Source: JAUVUV01 sp964548275 (GTDB lineage: Bacteria; Gemmatimonadota; Glassbacteria; GWA2-58-10). From it: 64,000 bases of DNA. Below the pieces are notes generated by a model. It saw only the letters and a program-made list of their open reading frames with translations. It was not told where the DNA came from and ran no database searches. Positions 53,411-62,077 of this stretch are shown piece by piece. The stretch is from assembly GCA_964548275.1 (NCBI GenBank), contig CAZJQI010000014.1, positions 1 through 64,000 on the forward strand, read 5' to 3'. Position 1 is the first letter of the stretch; every line of letters starts with the position of its first letter. Made by a program: the position numbers and the translations under genes.

Positions 53411-53840
53411 ATTTACTCCGGGAAAAGGCGTTCGTCGTTTTACCGGATTATCATTCTGGATGCGGAGTCTCTTTTCCGGGGGGGGGATTCGAGGACACAC
53501 GTGCAGCAGGTGCGATACGCCTGGTTACCGCTCCGGTATTTGCCATAACCGATAAAACCGGTTGCGGACCGGGGGCGCAAACGGTGCTAAATCTCTCCCC
53601 CTTCAAACAAGATCATACAACCTTACCGAAAACGGGGCGATAGTCGCAACTCCTACCTGAAAGGCCAGTTAAAAAATCTTGTATTTAAACGGCACCGGGC
53701 GTATAGTTAGATGGCTGCTGCAAGCCAACTAATTTCCAACTTATAGAGAACTGAATTTTAATATTAACAATTGTTTACTGTTTTGAAAAGAGTTTTCTGG
53801 CGCACTTGCTGCCAGTCTAAATGCTGAACTAATCCAGCCA
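53411..53840. other. Divergent intergenic region between sprA and lptF
   Basis: About 430 bases. It holds a nine-G (minus-strand C) run at 53478-53486 and a weak promoter-like pair for lptF at 53679-53707. Otherwise no gene, repeat or RNA structure was recognised. Confidence 0.5.
53679..53707 (+). promoter_or_regulatory. Weak candidate promoter for lptF
   Basis: TTGTAT at 53679-53684 and TATAGT at 53702-53707 with a 17-base spacer, about 135 bases upstream of lptF. The -10 matches well, the -35 poorly. Confidence 0.3.
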
Positions 53841-55355
53841 ATGAAAACCCTCCAACGCTATATACTTCTCGAGCTGGCCGGCCCATTCGTGATTTCACTA
53901 TCTCTGCTTACCTTTATTCTTTTTATGCGTCATATGGTCTTTTTGTTCCCTAAAATTGCCGGAAAAAACCTCGAATCTGCTGTTATTTTTGAAGTTATAA
54001 TGTTGAGTCTGCCCTTTATCATTGCTCTGGTACTGCCCATGGCTGTACTTGTTGCCGTGATCATGTCTTTCGGCAGGTTCTCTGCCGATAACGAGGTGAC
54101 AGCGCTAAAAGCGCTGGGGGTTCCGGCACACCGCCTGATGGCTTCGCCAATGGCCGCGGCGTTTTGCCTGATGTTGATCTCCATCTGGTTCAACGACCAG
54201 GTGCTGCCTGAGTCGAATCACAGGTATAAGACCCTGCTGATGGATATCGCCTATCTCAAACCGACAGTGAACCTGCGGGAAGGCGTAATCATGGACGATT
54301 TCGGCGGTATGGGTATCCTGGTACACCGGATCAAGGAGGCTGAAGGTTTGCGCAACCTCACCCCCACAGCCCCTGAGGACCCCTGGGAGGAGAAAGGCGA
54401 AACTCTGGAGGGCCCTGCTGAGCTTTTCGGCATTATCATTACTGAAAATTTGTCCTCCAGGACCCGGCGCACAATTGTCGCCGACTCCGGATTTATCCGT
54501 CCGGCAGCCAATCGCAAGGACGCCGTGCTCACCTTATACCACGGCGAGATACAGGAGGTTGACCCCCAGCGGCAGGAGCAATTCCAGCGCCTTTTTTTCA
54601 CCCGCCACCGGATCCGTCTGGCCGATGTCGGCGGCATTCTGGAGCGAGGCCGCAGCTCGCGCTACCGCAGCGACCGGGAACTGAGCATGAAAATGATCAG
54701 GGAGCGGGTCAAAAATCAGTGCGCCGATATCGACAGTCTCTATCGCCTGACAGAAGGCTTCCTGGACAGCCTCCAGTCAACTGATTCGACGACACTGGCG
54801 TGTAAAAAATTCATCGGGGAACAAACCTCAGCAGATTTCGGTAAATTTGACAATGTGCCTGCCGAGCTATCTGTTTTGCCCAGAGGTGGAGTAACCCGCT
54901 TTCTTGAGGATCCCAAAACCCGCCTGATTGCGATTTGCAGGGAAGCCAATTTCATCCAAAAAAGGACCGCTGCACTTCAGGTGGAGTTCTGGAAAAAGAT
55001 TTCGATTCCTTTTGCCTCGCTGGTTTTCGTGCTTCTGGGAGTACCCCTGGGAATTATCAGCCGCAGGGGCGGGGCAGGAGTTTCGATCTCGATCAGCATG
55101 GGAGTATTCCTGGTTTACTGGATCTGTCTGATCAGCGGGGAGACCCTGGCCGACCGGCTGCTTCTTTCCCCGTTCTGGTCGATGTGGGCCCCTAACGCGC
55201 TCTTTCTGATTCTCGGTTTCTGGCTTCTGCTTGTGCAGGTCCGCGGCAGAAGGTCTCTGGCTCTGGCAAGAAGTGGATTCCAGCTCGATTTCCGCAAATT
55301 ATGGCGCAAGCTGCGACAAAGCGGAAAGCACACGCTCAGCAGACAGGACAAATAA
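53841..55355 (+). CDS. lptF: LptF/YjgP-family LPS export permease
   Basis: An inner-membrane permease of the LptBFG transporter that extracts LPS and passes it to the Lpt bridge. The 504-residue protein starts with the typical KTLQRYILLELAGPFVISL. Three membrane helices lie in the N-terminal quarter (about 13-35, 50-80 and 97-115). A long periplasmic domain (about 125-385) follows, then three C-terminal helices (about 390-470, KKISIPFASLVFVLLGVPLG). It is longer than E. coli LptF because of an enlarged periplasmic region. lptG follows after 2 bases. Confidence 0.88.
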   Translation: MKTLQRYILLELAGPFVISLSLLTFILFMRHMVFLFPKIAGKNLESAVIFEVIMLSLPFIIALVLPMAVLVAVIMSFGRFSADNEVTALKALGVPAHRLMASPMAAAFCLMLISIWFNDQVLPESNHRYKTLLMDIAYLKPTVNLREGVIMDDFGGMGILVHRIKEAEGLRNLTPTAPEDPWEEKGETLEGPAELFGIIITENLSSRTRRTIVADSGFIRPAANRKDAVLTLYHGEIQEVDPQRQEQFQRLFFTRHRIRLADVGGILERGRSSRYRSDRELSMKMIRERVKNQCADIDSLYRLTEGFLDSLQSTDSTTLACKKFIGEQTSADFGKFDNVPAELSVLPRGGVTRFLEDPKTRLIAICREANFIQKRTAALQVEFWKKISIPFASLVFVLLGVPLGIISRRGGAGVSISISMGVFLVYWICLISGETLADRLLLSPFWSMWAPNALFLILGFWLLLVQVRGRRSLALARSGFQLDFRKLWRKLRQSGKHTLSRQDK

Positions 55356-55357
55356 TA

Positions 55358-56461
55358 ATGATTTCCCGCTTACTTTACAGTTACATAATTCGCGAGTACC
55401 TGAAAGTTTTTTTCGCTGCTCTTGGCGGCTTCCTTTTTGTCTGCCTTGTAGGGGACGCCGCAGAACGCATGAGCGATTTTGTCGACACCAATGCGCCGGT
55501 GAGACTGATCCTGCTCTTCTATGTCAATCAGATGCCTTACTATCTGATCTTTATTCTTCCAGCCAGTTCGCTTATCGCAACCCTTTTCACCATGGGCCAG
55601 ATGAGCAGGCACAATGAACTCACCGCAATGCTCTCCTCCGGAGTCAGTCTGGGGCGTATTTTCAGACCTATTCTGCTGCTGATGCTTGTTGTCTCGGCTC
55701 TCTCGTTCCTGGTTAATGAAACTGTGGTGCCAAGAACCAACGAGAAGAAAAAGGAAATCCAGGACTATCAGATCAAAGGGCGCCCGCGGCCTGTATATGG
55801 TGTACGCAAGGGGGTGGATTACCAGGGCGAGCAAGGCCGACGCTGGATTGCCAGCCAGTTCAACCTGGCCGCCGCTTCGTTCGAGGATGTGAAAGTCCTG
55901 CGGTTTTCCGGGCCCCCGGAGGATCTGCAAATCGATTACCGGATCGACGCCGAGGGCGCATGCTATGAGAATCTCGGACACTGGAGTTTTTCATCCGGGA
56001 CAATGCGCCATTTTTCCTCCGACAGACAGGACGAGTGGGTGGTGAGCTTTGACCGGATGGTGATGCCGGGCCTGGCTGAAAAGCCGGAGGATTTTGTTAT
56101 CGAAATCAAGGAAGCCCAGCAGATGAATTTCTCTGAACTCAAAGCCGAGATCAAGCGGAAAAGCCGCAACGGTCTGGATGTCTCACGGGATGAAACCGAA
56201 CTCTGGATCAAGACCGCGCTGCCGGTGGCCAATTTCATTATCGTGCTTTTCGGTGCACCGCTGGCGGTTTTGCGCAGAGGTACCGGACCAGGGGTGGGAA
56301 TCGCTCTGGGAGTGGTGGTCTACATGCTGTTCATGGGCAGCTACTATCTCACTCGCAGCATGGGCTACAGCGGTGTAATCAGCCCGGTGGCTGCAGCCTG
56401 GACCTCGAATGTTATCTTCGCCGCAGCCGGGATAACCATCTTTATCAGGGTGCGCAAGTAA
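55358..56461 (+). CDS. lptG: LptG/YjgQ-family LPS export permease
   Basis: The second permease of the LptBFG complex. The 367-residue protein opens ISRLLYSYIIREYLKVFFA and has the same three-plus-three membrane-helix layout with a periplasmic beta-jellyroll (about 130-265). Landmarks are NQMPYYLIFILPASSLIATLF, GQMSRHNELTAMLSSG and FIIVLFGAPLAVLRRGTG. The ATG at 55358 follows the lptF stop by 2 bases. An in-frame start inside lptF (55301) is rejected because it adds non-conserved residues. The ATPase LptB is not in the window. Confidence 0.9.
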   Translation: MISRLLYSYIIREYLKVFFAALGGFLFVCLVGDAAERMSDFVDTNAPVRLILLFYVNQMPYYLIFILPASSLIATLFTMGQMSRHNELTAMLSSGVSLGRIFRPILLLMLVVSALSFLVNETVVPRTNEKKKEIQDYQIKGRPRPVYGVRKGVDYQGEQGRRWIASQFNLAAASFEDVKVLRFSGPPEDLQIDYRIDAEGACYENLGHWSFSSGTMRHFSSDRQDEWVVSFDRMVMPGLAEKPEDFVIEIKEAQQMNFSELKAEIKRKSRNGLDVSRDETELWIKTALPVANFIIVLFGAPLAVLRRGTGPGVGIALGVVVYMLFMGSYYLTRSMGYSGVISPVAAAWTSNVIFAAAGITIFIRVRK

Positions 56462-56517
56462 GGCAGCTTACTCCTATTTGATTCTGATTTTAACAAGTTA
56501 TCGACACAGGAAGACTG

Positions 56518-58668
56518 CTGAACAAAAAATCGAAACTTGATTTCAAGCCTTGCCCTGGCCGTCCCTTTCCATTCGGGGCCACACTCGTGCCCGGCGGGTG
56601 CCGTTTCAGCCTGTTCAGCCGGCACGCAACGGCCGCCTGGCTGCAAATATACGCCACTCCTCAGGACAGCAGTCCGATAGCCGAATTCGAACTTGATGCG
56701 CAGATCAACCGCACCGGAGATATCTGGCATATCGAGCTGGAGGGTGCAACCGAGGGACTTCTTTACCTCTGGCGGGCGGACGGCCCGAACGCTCCGGAAC
56801 AGGGACACCGTTTCAATCCCCGGATCCCCATTCTTGACCCCTGGGCACGTGCCGTGGCCGGAGAATACAGATGGGAAATCGGTCAAAGCTTCGATGCAGG
56901 CGCTGCGGGGGCTCAGCCTTCCTCTTACCTGCCGCCCAAGTGCCTGGTGATCAAAAACGACTTTGACTGGCGCGGCGACAGGCACCCGGGCATACCGCCT
57001 GAGGAGAGTATCATTTACGAGCTTCACGTGCGTGGTTTTACCCGCCACCCATCAAGCGGGGTCAAGCACCCCGGCACTTTTCTGGGCCTGATCGAAAAAA
57101 TAGATTACCTGAAAACGCTCGGCGTTACTGCTGTGGAACTTCTGCCGGTTCACGAGTTCAACGAGAACGAGTTGCTTCTGAGAAACTCCGAAACCGGGGA
57201 AAGGCTCAAGAATTACTGGGGCTACAGCCCTGTGCTGTTTTTTGCCCCGAAAAGCGGTTATGCAGGAGGCGACCCGCAGGACGGCGCCCAGGTGATCGAG
57301 TTCAAGACAATGGTGCGCGCCTTTCACGAGGCCGGAATCGAGGTAATCCTGGATGTGGTTTTCAACCACACTGCCGAGGGAAACAAAACCGGGCCGACAC
57401 TCTCTTTTCGCGGACTGGACAACAGAATCTACTACCTTCTTGATGAAAAAAACCCCGGCATTTACCTGAACTATTCAGGCTGCGGCAATACCCTTAATTG
57501 CAACCACCCGGTGGTGCGCGGCTTCATTCGCAACTGCCTGCGATACTGGGTGGTCAAGATGCACGTGGACGGTTTCCGGTTCGACCTGGCCTCGATACTC
57601 GGCCGGGACAGAAAAGGTAACATACTGGTTAACCCGCCCCTGCTGGAGTCAATCGCTGAGGACCCGATCCTTCGACACGTGAAAATAATCGCAGAGGCCT
57701 GGGACGCCGCCGGAGCTTACCAGGTTGGCTCTTTCCCGGGAAGGCGCTGGTCAGAGTGGAACGGCCGTTTTCGGGATGACGTGCGCTGGTTCTGGCGTGG
57801 AGACCGGTTCGGCCGCAACAGTCTCGGCTCCAGGATTACCGGCTCGAGCGATATTTACATCTCAAGCGGCAAGCTTCCCCGAAATTCGATTAATTTCATC
57901 ACCTCCCACGACGGTTTCACGCTCAACGACCTGGTCAGCTACAATGAGAAACACAACGAGGCCAACGGCCAGGATAACTGGGACGGGGACAACAACAACC
58001 TGAGCTGCAATTTCGGCGTGGAGGGCCCGAGTGAGGATCCGGCAGTCGAACGCCTTCGCCTGCGCCAGATCAAGAACTTCCTCGCCACGCTTCTCCTGAG
58101 CCAGGGCGTGCCGATGATGCTTGCGGGCGACGAGATGCGGCGCACCCAGGCTGGCAACAACAACGCTTACTGCCAGGACAATGAAATAAGCTGGCTCGAC
58201 TGGACCCTGCTTGAGAAAAACCGCCCCCTTTTCGAATTCACCAGACGCCTGATCGGATTCCGCAAGGCACACCATGTATTCCGCCGCAAGAGTTTTTTGA
58301 CAGGCACTGACTACGACAGGGACGGCCGCGCCGATATCGAATGGTACGAGCCACGTGGCAGACCGGTTCGCTGGGATTGCAACCGGCCCTCGCTCGGCTG
58401 CTATCTCAACGGCAGCAAACAGGAGACTGACAACGAAAAGGCCGATTGGGATTTTTACCTGATTTTCAACGCCGGCCGCAACACCCACCGTTTCTGGCTG
58501 CCACAGCTGCCAGAAGGCACAAATTGGAAACGTGCGCTGGATACTGCGCTGGAAGGGGAAAACTCGATGGTTGAGCCGGGAGCTGACCTTTTTGTGCTGG
58601 AAAACCAGGAATCTTACCTGTTGCAGGGCCACTCATGCGTGCTGCTGGCGGCTATGAAGCACCAATAA
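56518..58668 (+). CDS. glgX: Glycogen debranching enzyme GlgX (isoamylase type)
   Basis: A GH13 debranching enzyme hydrolysing alpha-1,6 branches of glycogen. An N-terminal CBM48 (about 10-120) is followed by the catalytic barrel: EELHVRGFTRH in part, DVVFNHTAEG, the nucleophile in DGFRFDLASILGRD, the acid in IIAEAWDAAG, and the third acid region SHDGFTLNDLVSYNEKHN. The first standard start (GTG 56587) would cut into the conserved RPFPFGATLVPGG segment. The frame is open only to 56494 and has no ATG/GTG/TTG there. CTG at 56518, six bases after AGGA, is the best-supported start, giving about 716 residues. It lies 56 bases past lptG. Confidence 0.88.
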   Translation: MNKKSKLDFKPCPGRPFPFGATLVPGGCRFSLFSRHATAAWLQIYATPQDSSPIAEFELDAQINRTGDIWHIELEGATEGLLYLWRADGPNAPEQGHRFNPRIPILDPWARAVAGEYRWEIGQSFDAGAAGAQPSSYLPPKCLVIKNDFDWRGDRHPGIPPEESIIYELHVRGFTRHPSSGVKHPGTFLGLIEKIDYLKTLGVTAVELLPVHEFNENELLLRNSETGERLKNYWGYSPVLFFAPKSGYAGGDPQDGAQVIEFKTMVRAFHEAGIEVILDVVFNHTAEGNKTGPTLSFRGLDNRIYYLLDEKNPGIYLNYSGCGNTLNCNHPVVRGFIRNCLRYWVVKMHVDGFRFDLASILGRDRKGNILVNPPLLESIAEDPILRHVKIIAEAWDAAGAYQVGSFPGRRWSEWNGRFRDDVRWFWRGDRFGRNSLGSRITGSSDIYISSGKLPRNSINFITSHDGFTLNDLVSYNEKHNEANGQDNWDGDNNNLSCNFGVEGPSEDPAVERLRLRQIKNFLATLLLSQGVPMMLAGDEMRRTQAGNNNAYCQDNEISWLDWTLLEKNRPLFEFTRRLIGFRKAHHVFRRKSFLTGTDYDRDGRADIEWYEPRGRPVRWDCNRPSLGCYLNGSKQETDNEKADWDFYLIFNAGRNTHRFWLPQLPEGTNWKRALDTALEGENSMVEPGADLFVLENQESYLLQGHSCVLLAAMKHQ

Positions 58669-58673
58669 ATTTA

Positions 58674-58713
58674 AGCCCTGTTCGGGCGGCCGATCGGCCG
58701 CCCGAACAGGGCT
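58674..58713. repeat. 40-bp perfect palindrome after glgX
   Basis: 20-base arms, AGCCCTGTTCGGGCGGCCGA and its exact complement, meet with no spacer. It begins 5 bases after the glgX stop and lacks a T run on either side. It may be a transcript-end hairpin, a cruciform or a protein-binding site. Confidence 0.9.
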
Positions 58714-58755
58714 CGTTCAGCGTGTCTGGAAAAAATACGTAATCGAACTTTTAAA

Positions 58756-59082
58756 TTACAGCATTAAGTTTCGAGAGCATAACCAGGTGGGCTGCAGAAG
58801 CTTGAGGAAAGGGATATTTTTATTCCATTTGTTTTTGCAGTATTCATTAATAGCTTTTTCTAAAGTTCTCCTGGTTAATAAAGCACAGTGAATCTTTTGA
58901 TCCGGAAGACCTTGTAAATGATCTATTATATCCTCAACAGATATATCTCCAACTTCATCCACCTTTTTTCCTCTTATCATCTCTACGAGAGCTGAACCAG
59001 AGGCGTAAGAGCCTGCACAACCTATTGCTTGAAATTTCGCATCTTTTATCAAACCAGATTCAATTATCAAATAAGACTCCAT
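58756..59082 (-). CDS. NifU/IscU-like scaffold fragment
   Basis: A 108-residue protein matching the middle and end of the NifU/IscU Fe-S scaffold fold: FQAIGCAGSYASGSALVEMI corresponds to the second Cys region and KIHCALLTRRTLEKAINEY to the third. The first Cys (usually in CGD) lies upstream of this ATG in homologues. Here the upstream codons read SGDTM, so that Cys is Ser, and an in-frame TGA at 59109-59107 closes the frame. No Shine-Dalgarno sequence precedes the ATG. It may be a degraded gene, or a scaffold-like protein with two Cys. AT-rich, in the metal-uptake cluster. Confidence 0.55.
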   Translation of the reverse strand: MESYLIIESGLIKDAKFQAIGCAGSYASGSALVEMIRGKKVDEVGDISVEDIIDHLQGLPDQKIHCALLTRRTLEKAINEYCKNKWNKNIPFLKLLQPTWLCSRNLML

Positions 59083-59305
59083 CGTGTCGCCACTTTGTAT
59101 TTCTACTCAGGGTTGCTTCTGGAAAAGATTGCCAAAGTGTCTGCCTATTTCTTTGAAAACAATTAAAACAAAATTATACCTGTTAAAACTTTTAAAAAGA
59201 GCTGCTCTAAAATCTCTGATGCTCAATTTAATCGTATTTAAGTCATCTTACCGCATAAAATTGGGCATTAATGCTAAATATTATTCGAATTGATTGCAGG
59301 TGAGT

Positions 59306-60025
59306 TTAAAGCAGTTGCCAAGCCTTTAGGCCTAATAATATATATCTCAAGCCAAATACGGTAAGAAAAGCACAACTGATCCCGAAAAGCCATTTTTTAT
59401 ATGCTAAAAGTCTAACCGCAAACGCTCCCAAAGCGAAACCAAGTAGTGGATAAATCGAGGAAGAAAGACTGAAAATAAAGCCAATAGCAAAGGCCTTGAA
59501 AATTGGGACATTTAGTAATATTGGTACCAAAATCGCAAGCTTACCGCACATAGACGCTCCCCTCATTGCACCAATAGACATGCCAACTGAAAATCCGGCC
59601 ACCGATCCCTTGTTTACGGTCCTTTTCATATCAACCCTGGCCTGTCTGGTAATCGGTTCGAATTCCGCTTCTTCAGAAACACAAATGTTACAGATACCGC
59701 TACATTGTTCCGGTCTTTCTCCCTCGTGAACATGAGGTTCCGACCAGGGCAATTTCCAGTTAAGTATTCTCGTAACAACAAGGTACAGACTGAAAGCAAG
59801 CAGAAGTAACCCCGATAATACATTAAGTAAATTCCTATCCAGAGAGACGAACTTCCCTACAGCGGCAACCACAACCGAGAGAATACAAATAGCTATAAAT
59901 CTCCCTAAAAGGTACCCGCCACAGGTGGATCGATTCGTAGCCTGAAGGGAAAATACCAGAATTGCGCAAAGCCAGAGGTTACCGAAGGAGAACCCGAGAA
60001 GAAGAGCTACTAAATAATCGTTCAC
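59306..60025 (-). CDS. Polytopic membrane protein, TauE/DsbD-like, with Cys/His loop
   Basis: A 239-residue integral membrane protein with six or so helices in two halves (about 5-85 and 140-235). It resembles the LysE/DsbD/UreH-like group, but I cannot assign a subfamily. The central loop carries His98 and His100 followed by Cys108, Cys112 and Cys115 (CSGICNIC), a likely metal-binding or Fe-S ligand set. It lies between the metal ABC genes and the NifU-like gene, all on the minus strand. A role in metal handling or efflux is suggested by context only. Confidence 0.6.
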   Translation of the reverse strand: MNDYLVALLLGFSFGNLWLCAILVFSLQATNRSTCGGYLLGRFIAICILSVVVAAVGKFVSLDRNLLNVLSGLLLLAFSLYLVVTRILNWKLPWSEPHVHEGERPEQCSGICNICVSEEAEFEPITRQARVDMKRTVNKGSVAGFSVGMSIGAMRGASMCGKLAILVPILLNVPIFKAFAIGFIFSLSSSIYPLLGFALGAFAVRLLAYKKWLFGISCAFLTVFGLRYILLGLKAWQLL

Positions 60026-60272
60026 AGAAAATATTATCCTCTCTTTTTACGTTTTGTTTAACCATCTCTACAATATAGTGGAATATTGTGTTTTGAGCCA
60101 GGAAATGTTATCCGATCAAGGTTGTCAAATGTATATATCTCTATCTTAAAGATTTAAAATGGGAGAGCGTTCCTCTAAATTCGTTGTGATACCTTAGGCA
60201 AAATTCTGAGTGAAATCACGAATTCTACCCAACCATACATCATGTGATAATCAAAACAATCCACTTCATTCA

Positions 60273-61202
60273 TCATGATTTCGGAGCACCCTGGTTTGAA
60301 ATATCACCCGCAGCCTCCGGAATGGCACCTTTGCTTTCAGCAACACCAAACAGATTTAATTTCCTTGTTATTAATGCAAGTACCAGGGCAACTCCTAAAA
60401 ATAAGATCACCGAAGGGCCGCTGGGTACATCCATGGTCCATGAAAAATACAGGCCAAGCATGGTTACGAGTGTTCCAACCACCCAGCCGATTGTTATCCG
60501 GGCTGACCAACTTTGTGAAAATAATACAGATATAGATGCAGGAATAATTAAAAATGCAAAAACTACTAAAATCCCTCCAATCTTCACAGAATGTATAACA
60601 ACTATGCCGAGTGTGAAATAAAAGAAAAAATCCCATAGTTTTACGTTTACACCTTTTTCTTTGGCTTTTTGATAATCCTCTGATATTGGCAGGATTTTAT
60701 CTCTGAATTTATAATGCAGTGCTCCTATTATGCTATAGACAATAAATGATTTCAGGATTTCACTCCATTTGACCCACAGGATAGAACCGACCAGCATTTC
60801 CTTCACGTGCATCTCTCCGCCTGCTCCTTTATCAATTAAAATCACTGCTCCGGTTGTTGCAACTGCGAATGTAATGCCTATTAAGGCTTCAATGGAAACG
60901 TATATTTTTTCGCTCTTCAAAAAAGTAAAAACAACCGCAGCAATGAATACAAGTACTAAGGAGAAAAAATAAGCTATGATACCTCCTTCATGAGCAGTAT
61001 AAGACACTATTCCCCAGGCACTCGAAACTTCAACCGGTAATATCATGGAAATAGTGCCTCCCATTGCAGCAATTTGAGCCATGGCAATGTCTATAAAAAT
61101 TATTTCCCGCTTAAGAACGTGTATCCCAAAGTATCCGTGTATCCCTACAAGCGTTAAACAAGCCACAAATGGGGCAAACATAATTATCAGTGCTGTTGGC
61201 AT
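60273..61202 (-). CDS. Metal ABC transporter permease (ZnuB/MntB family)
   Basis: A 309-residue permease of the ABC-3 (ZnuB) family with eight or nine helices. Landmarks are IHGYFGIHVLKREIIFIDIAMAQIA in parts near the N-terminus, LIGITFAVATTGAVILI, and the C-terminal HSVKIGGILVVFAFLIIPAS, the conserved coupling region. It imports Zn or Mn with a binding protein and an ATPase. It follows the second permease by 10 bases. No ATPase gene accompanies it. AT-rich. Confidence 0.88.
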   Translation of the reverse strand: MPTALIIMFAPFVACLTLVGIHGYFGIHVLKREIIFIDIAMAQIAAMGGTISMILPVEVSSAWGIVSYTAHEGGIIAYFFSLVLVFIAAVVFTFLKSEKIYVSIEALIGITFAVATTGAVILIDKGAGGEMHVKEMLVGSILWVKWSEILKSFIVYSIIGALHYKFRDKILPISEDYQKAKEKGVNVKLWDFFFYFTLGIVVIHSVKIGGILVVFAFLIIPASISVLFSQSWSARITIGWVVGTLVTMLGLYFSWTMDVPSGPSVILFLGVALVLALITRKLNLFGVAESKGAIPEAAGDISNQGAPKS

Positions 61203-61212
61203 GGCATCTCCA

Positions 61213-62070
61213 TTATTCAGTAACTCTTTTTAATCTGTTAGATTTCCCGAAAATAATTTTCCCGAATGCCAGGATAAAAACAAATAATCCTATCAAACAA
61301 ACAATAGCTGGACCGTTTGATATATCCAGGTTATAGGAAATTATCATACCAACTACAGAACCGATTATTCCGATAAGCCAGCTCAAGATAAACCTGTATT
61401 TCCACTGTCGAGTAAAGATCGTTGCGATGGATGTAGGTGCAATGAGCAACGTAAACACAAGAAAGATGCCACCAATTGGAACGGCCTTAACCACAACGAT
61501 CCCAAAGGTGATATAAAATATCAATTCCAGTACTCTGACTTTTTTGTAAGAGAAAGGGAATCTATCCTTTGATTCAGATATTTTTATAAAGTATTTGCCA
61601 AGGAAAATGTGTATAATCCCAATAACGGCAAACGTAATAAGGCATGATATAATATGATCCCAGGTACACCAGAGTATGTTCCCGGTTATTGTTTTTGTGA
61701 TATAGTTGGAACCACCCGGGATATACTCTGCAAAAAGCATGGCAATTCCAAGACTCAGACCATATATAATACCTATTATAGCTTCCTGGGGAATTCGCTG
61801 TTTTTCAAATTTCGTGAGGGCAAAAAATGAAATTACCACAAGGGTAAAAATCATCGATACAGCCTCAACGGAAAATGATTCCTCTGCAAAGCCCATCAAA
61901 ATGCCAATCATGGTTCCGAGGGCAGCAATCTGTGCAAGGGCGATATCAATAAAAATAATACCGCGCGTTAAAATATGATTTCCGAAATAACCCAATATAC
62001 CTGCAAGTAGAACACATGCAATAATCGGCACTGAAAGAAATATAATATTTTCTAACATAGGTATGGGCAC
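61213..62070 (-). CDS. Metal ABC transporter permease (ZnuB/MntB family)
   Basis: A 285-residue ABC-3 family permease, homologous to the adjacent downstream one but clearly diverged. Landmarks are GYFGNHILTRGIIFIDIALA, IIGIIYGLSLGIAMLFAEY and VKAVPIGGIFLVFTLLIAPTS. It lies 7 bases after the binding-protein stop and 10 bases before the second permease, so all three are one transcript. Two unlike permeases suggest a heterodimeric channel, as in some Mn/Zn systems. Confidence 0.88.
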   Translation of the reverse strand: MPIPMLENIIFLSVPIIACVLLAGILGYFGNHILTRGIIFIDIALAQIAALGTMIGILMGFAEESFSVEAVSMIFTLVVISFFALTKFEKQRIPQEAIIGIIYGLSLGIAMLFAEYIPGGSNYITKTITGNILWCTWDHIISCLITFAVIGIIHIFLGKYFIKISESKDRFPFSYKKVRVLELIFYITFGIVVVKAVPIGGIFLVFTLLIAPTSIATIFTRQWKYRFILSWLIGIIGSVVGMIISYNLDISNGPAIVCLIGLFVFILAFGKIIFGKSNRLKRVTE

Positions 62071-62077
62071 CTCACAA

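Noticed and set aside
58674..58713. The palindrome as an intrinsic terminator
   Set aside because: No T run follows on either strand and there is no loop; called a palindrome instead.
59107..59109. Selenocysteine insertion at the in-frame TGA upstream of the NifU-like gene
   Set aside because: No convincing bacterial SECIS hairpin was seen just downstream and the residue position is not a known catalytic Cys. Kept only as a possibility in the finding.
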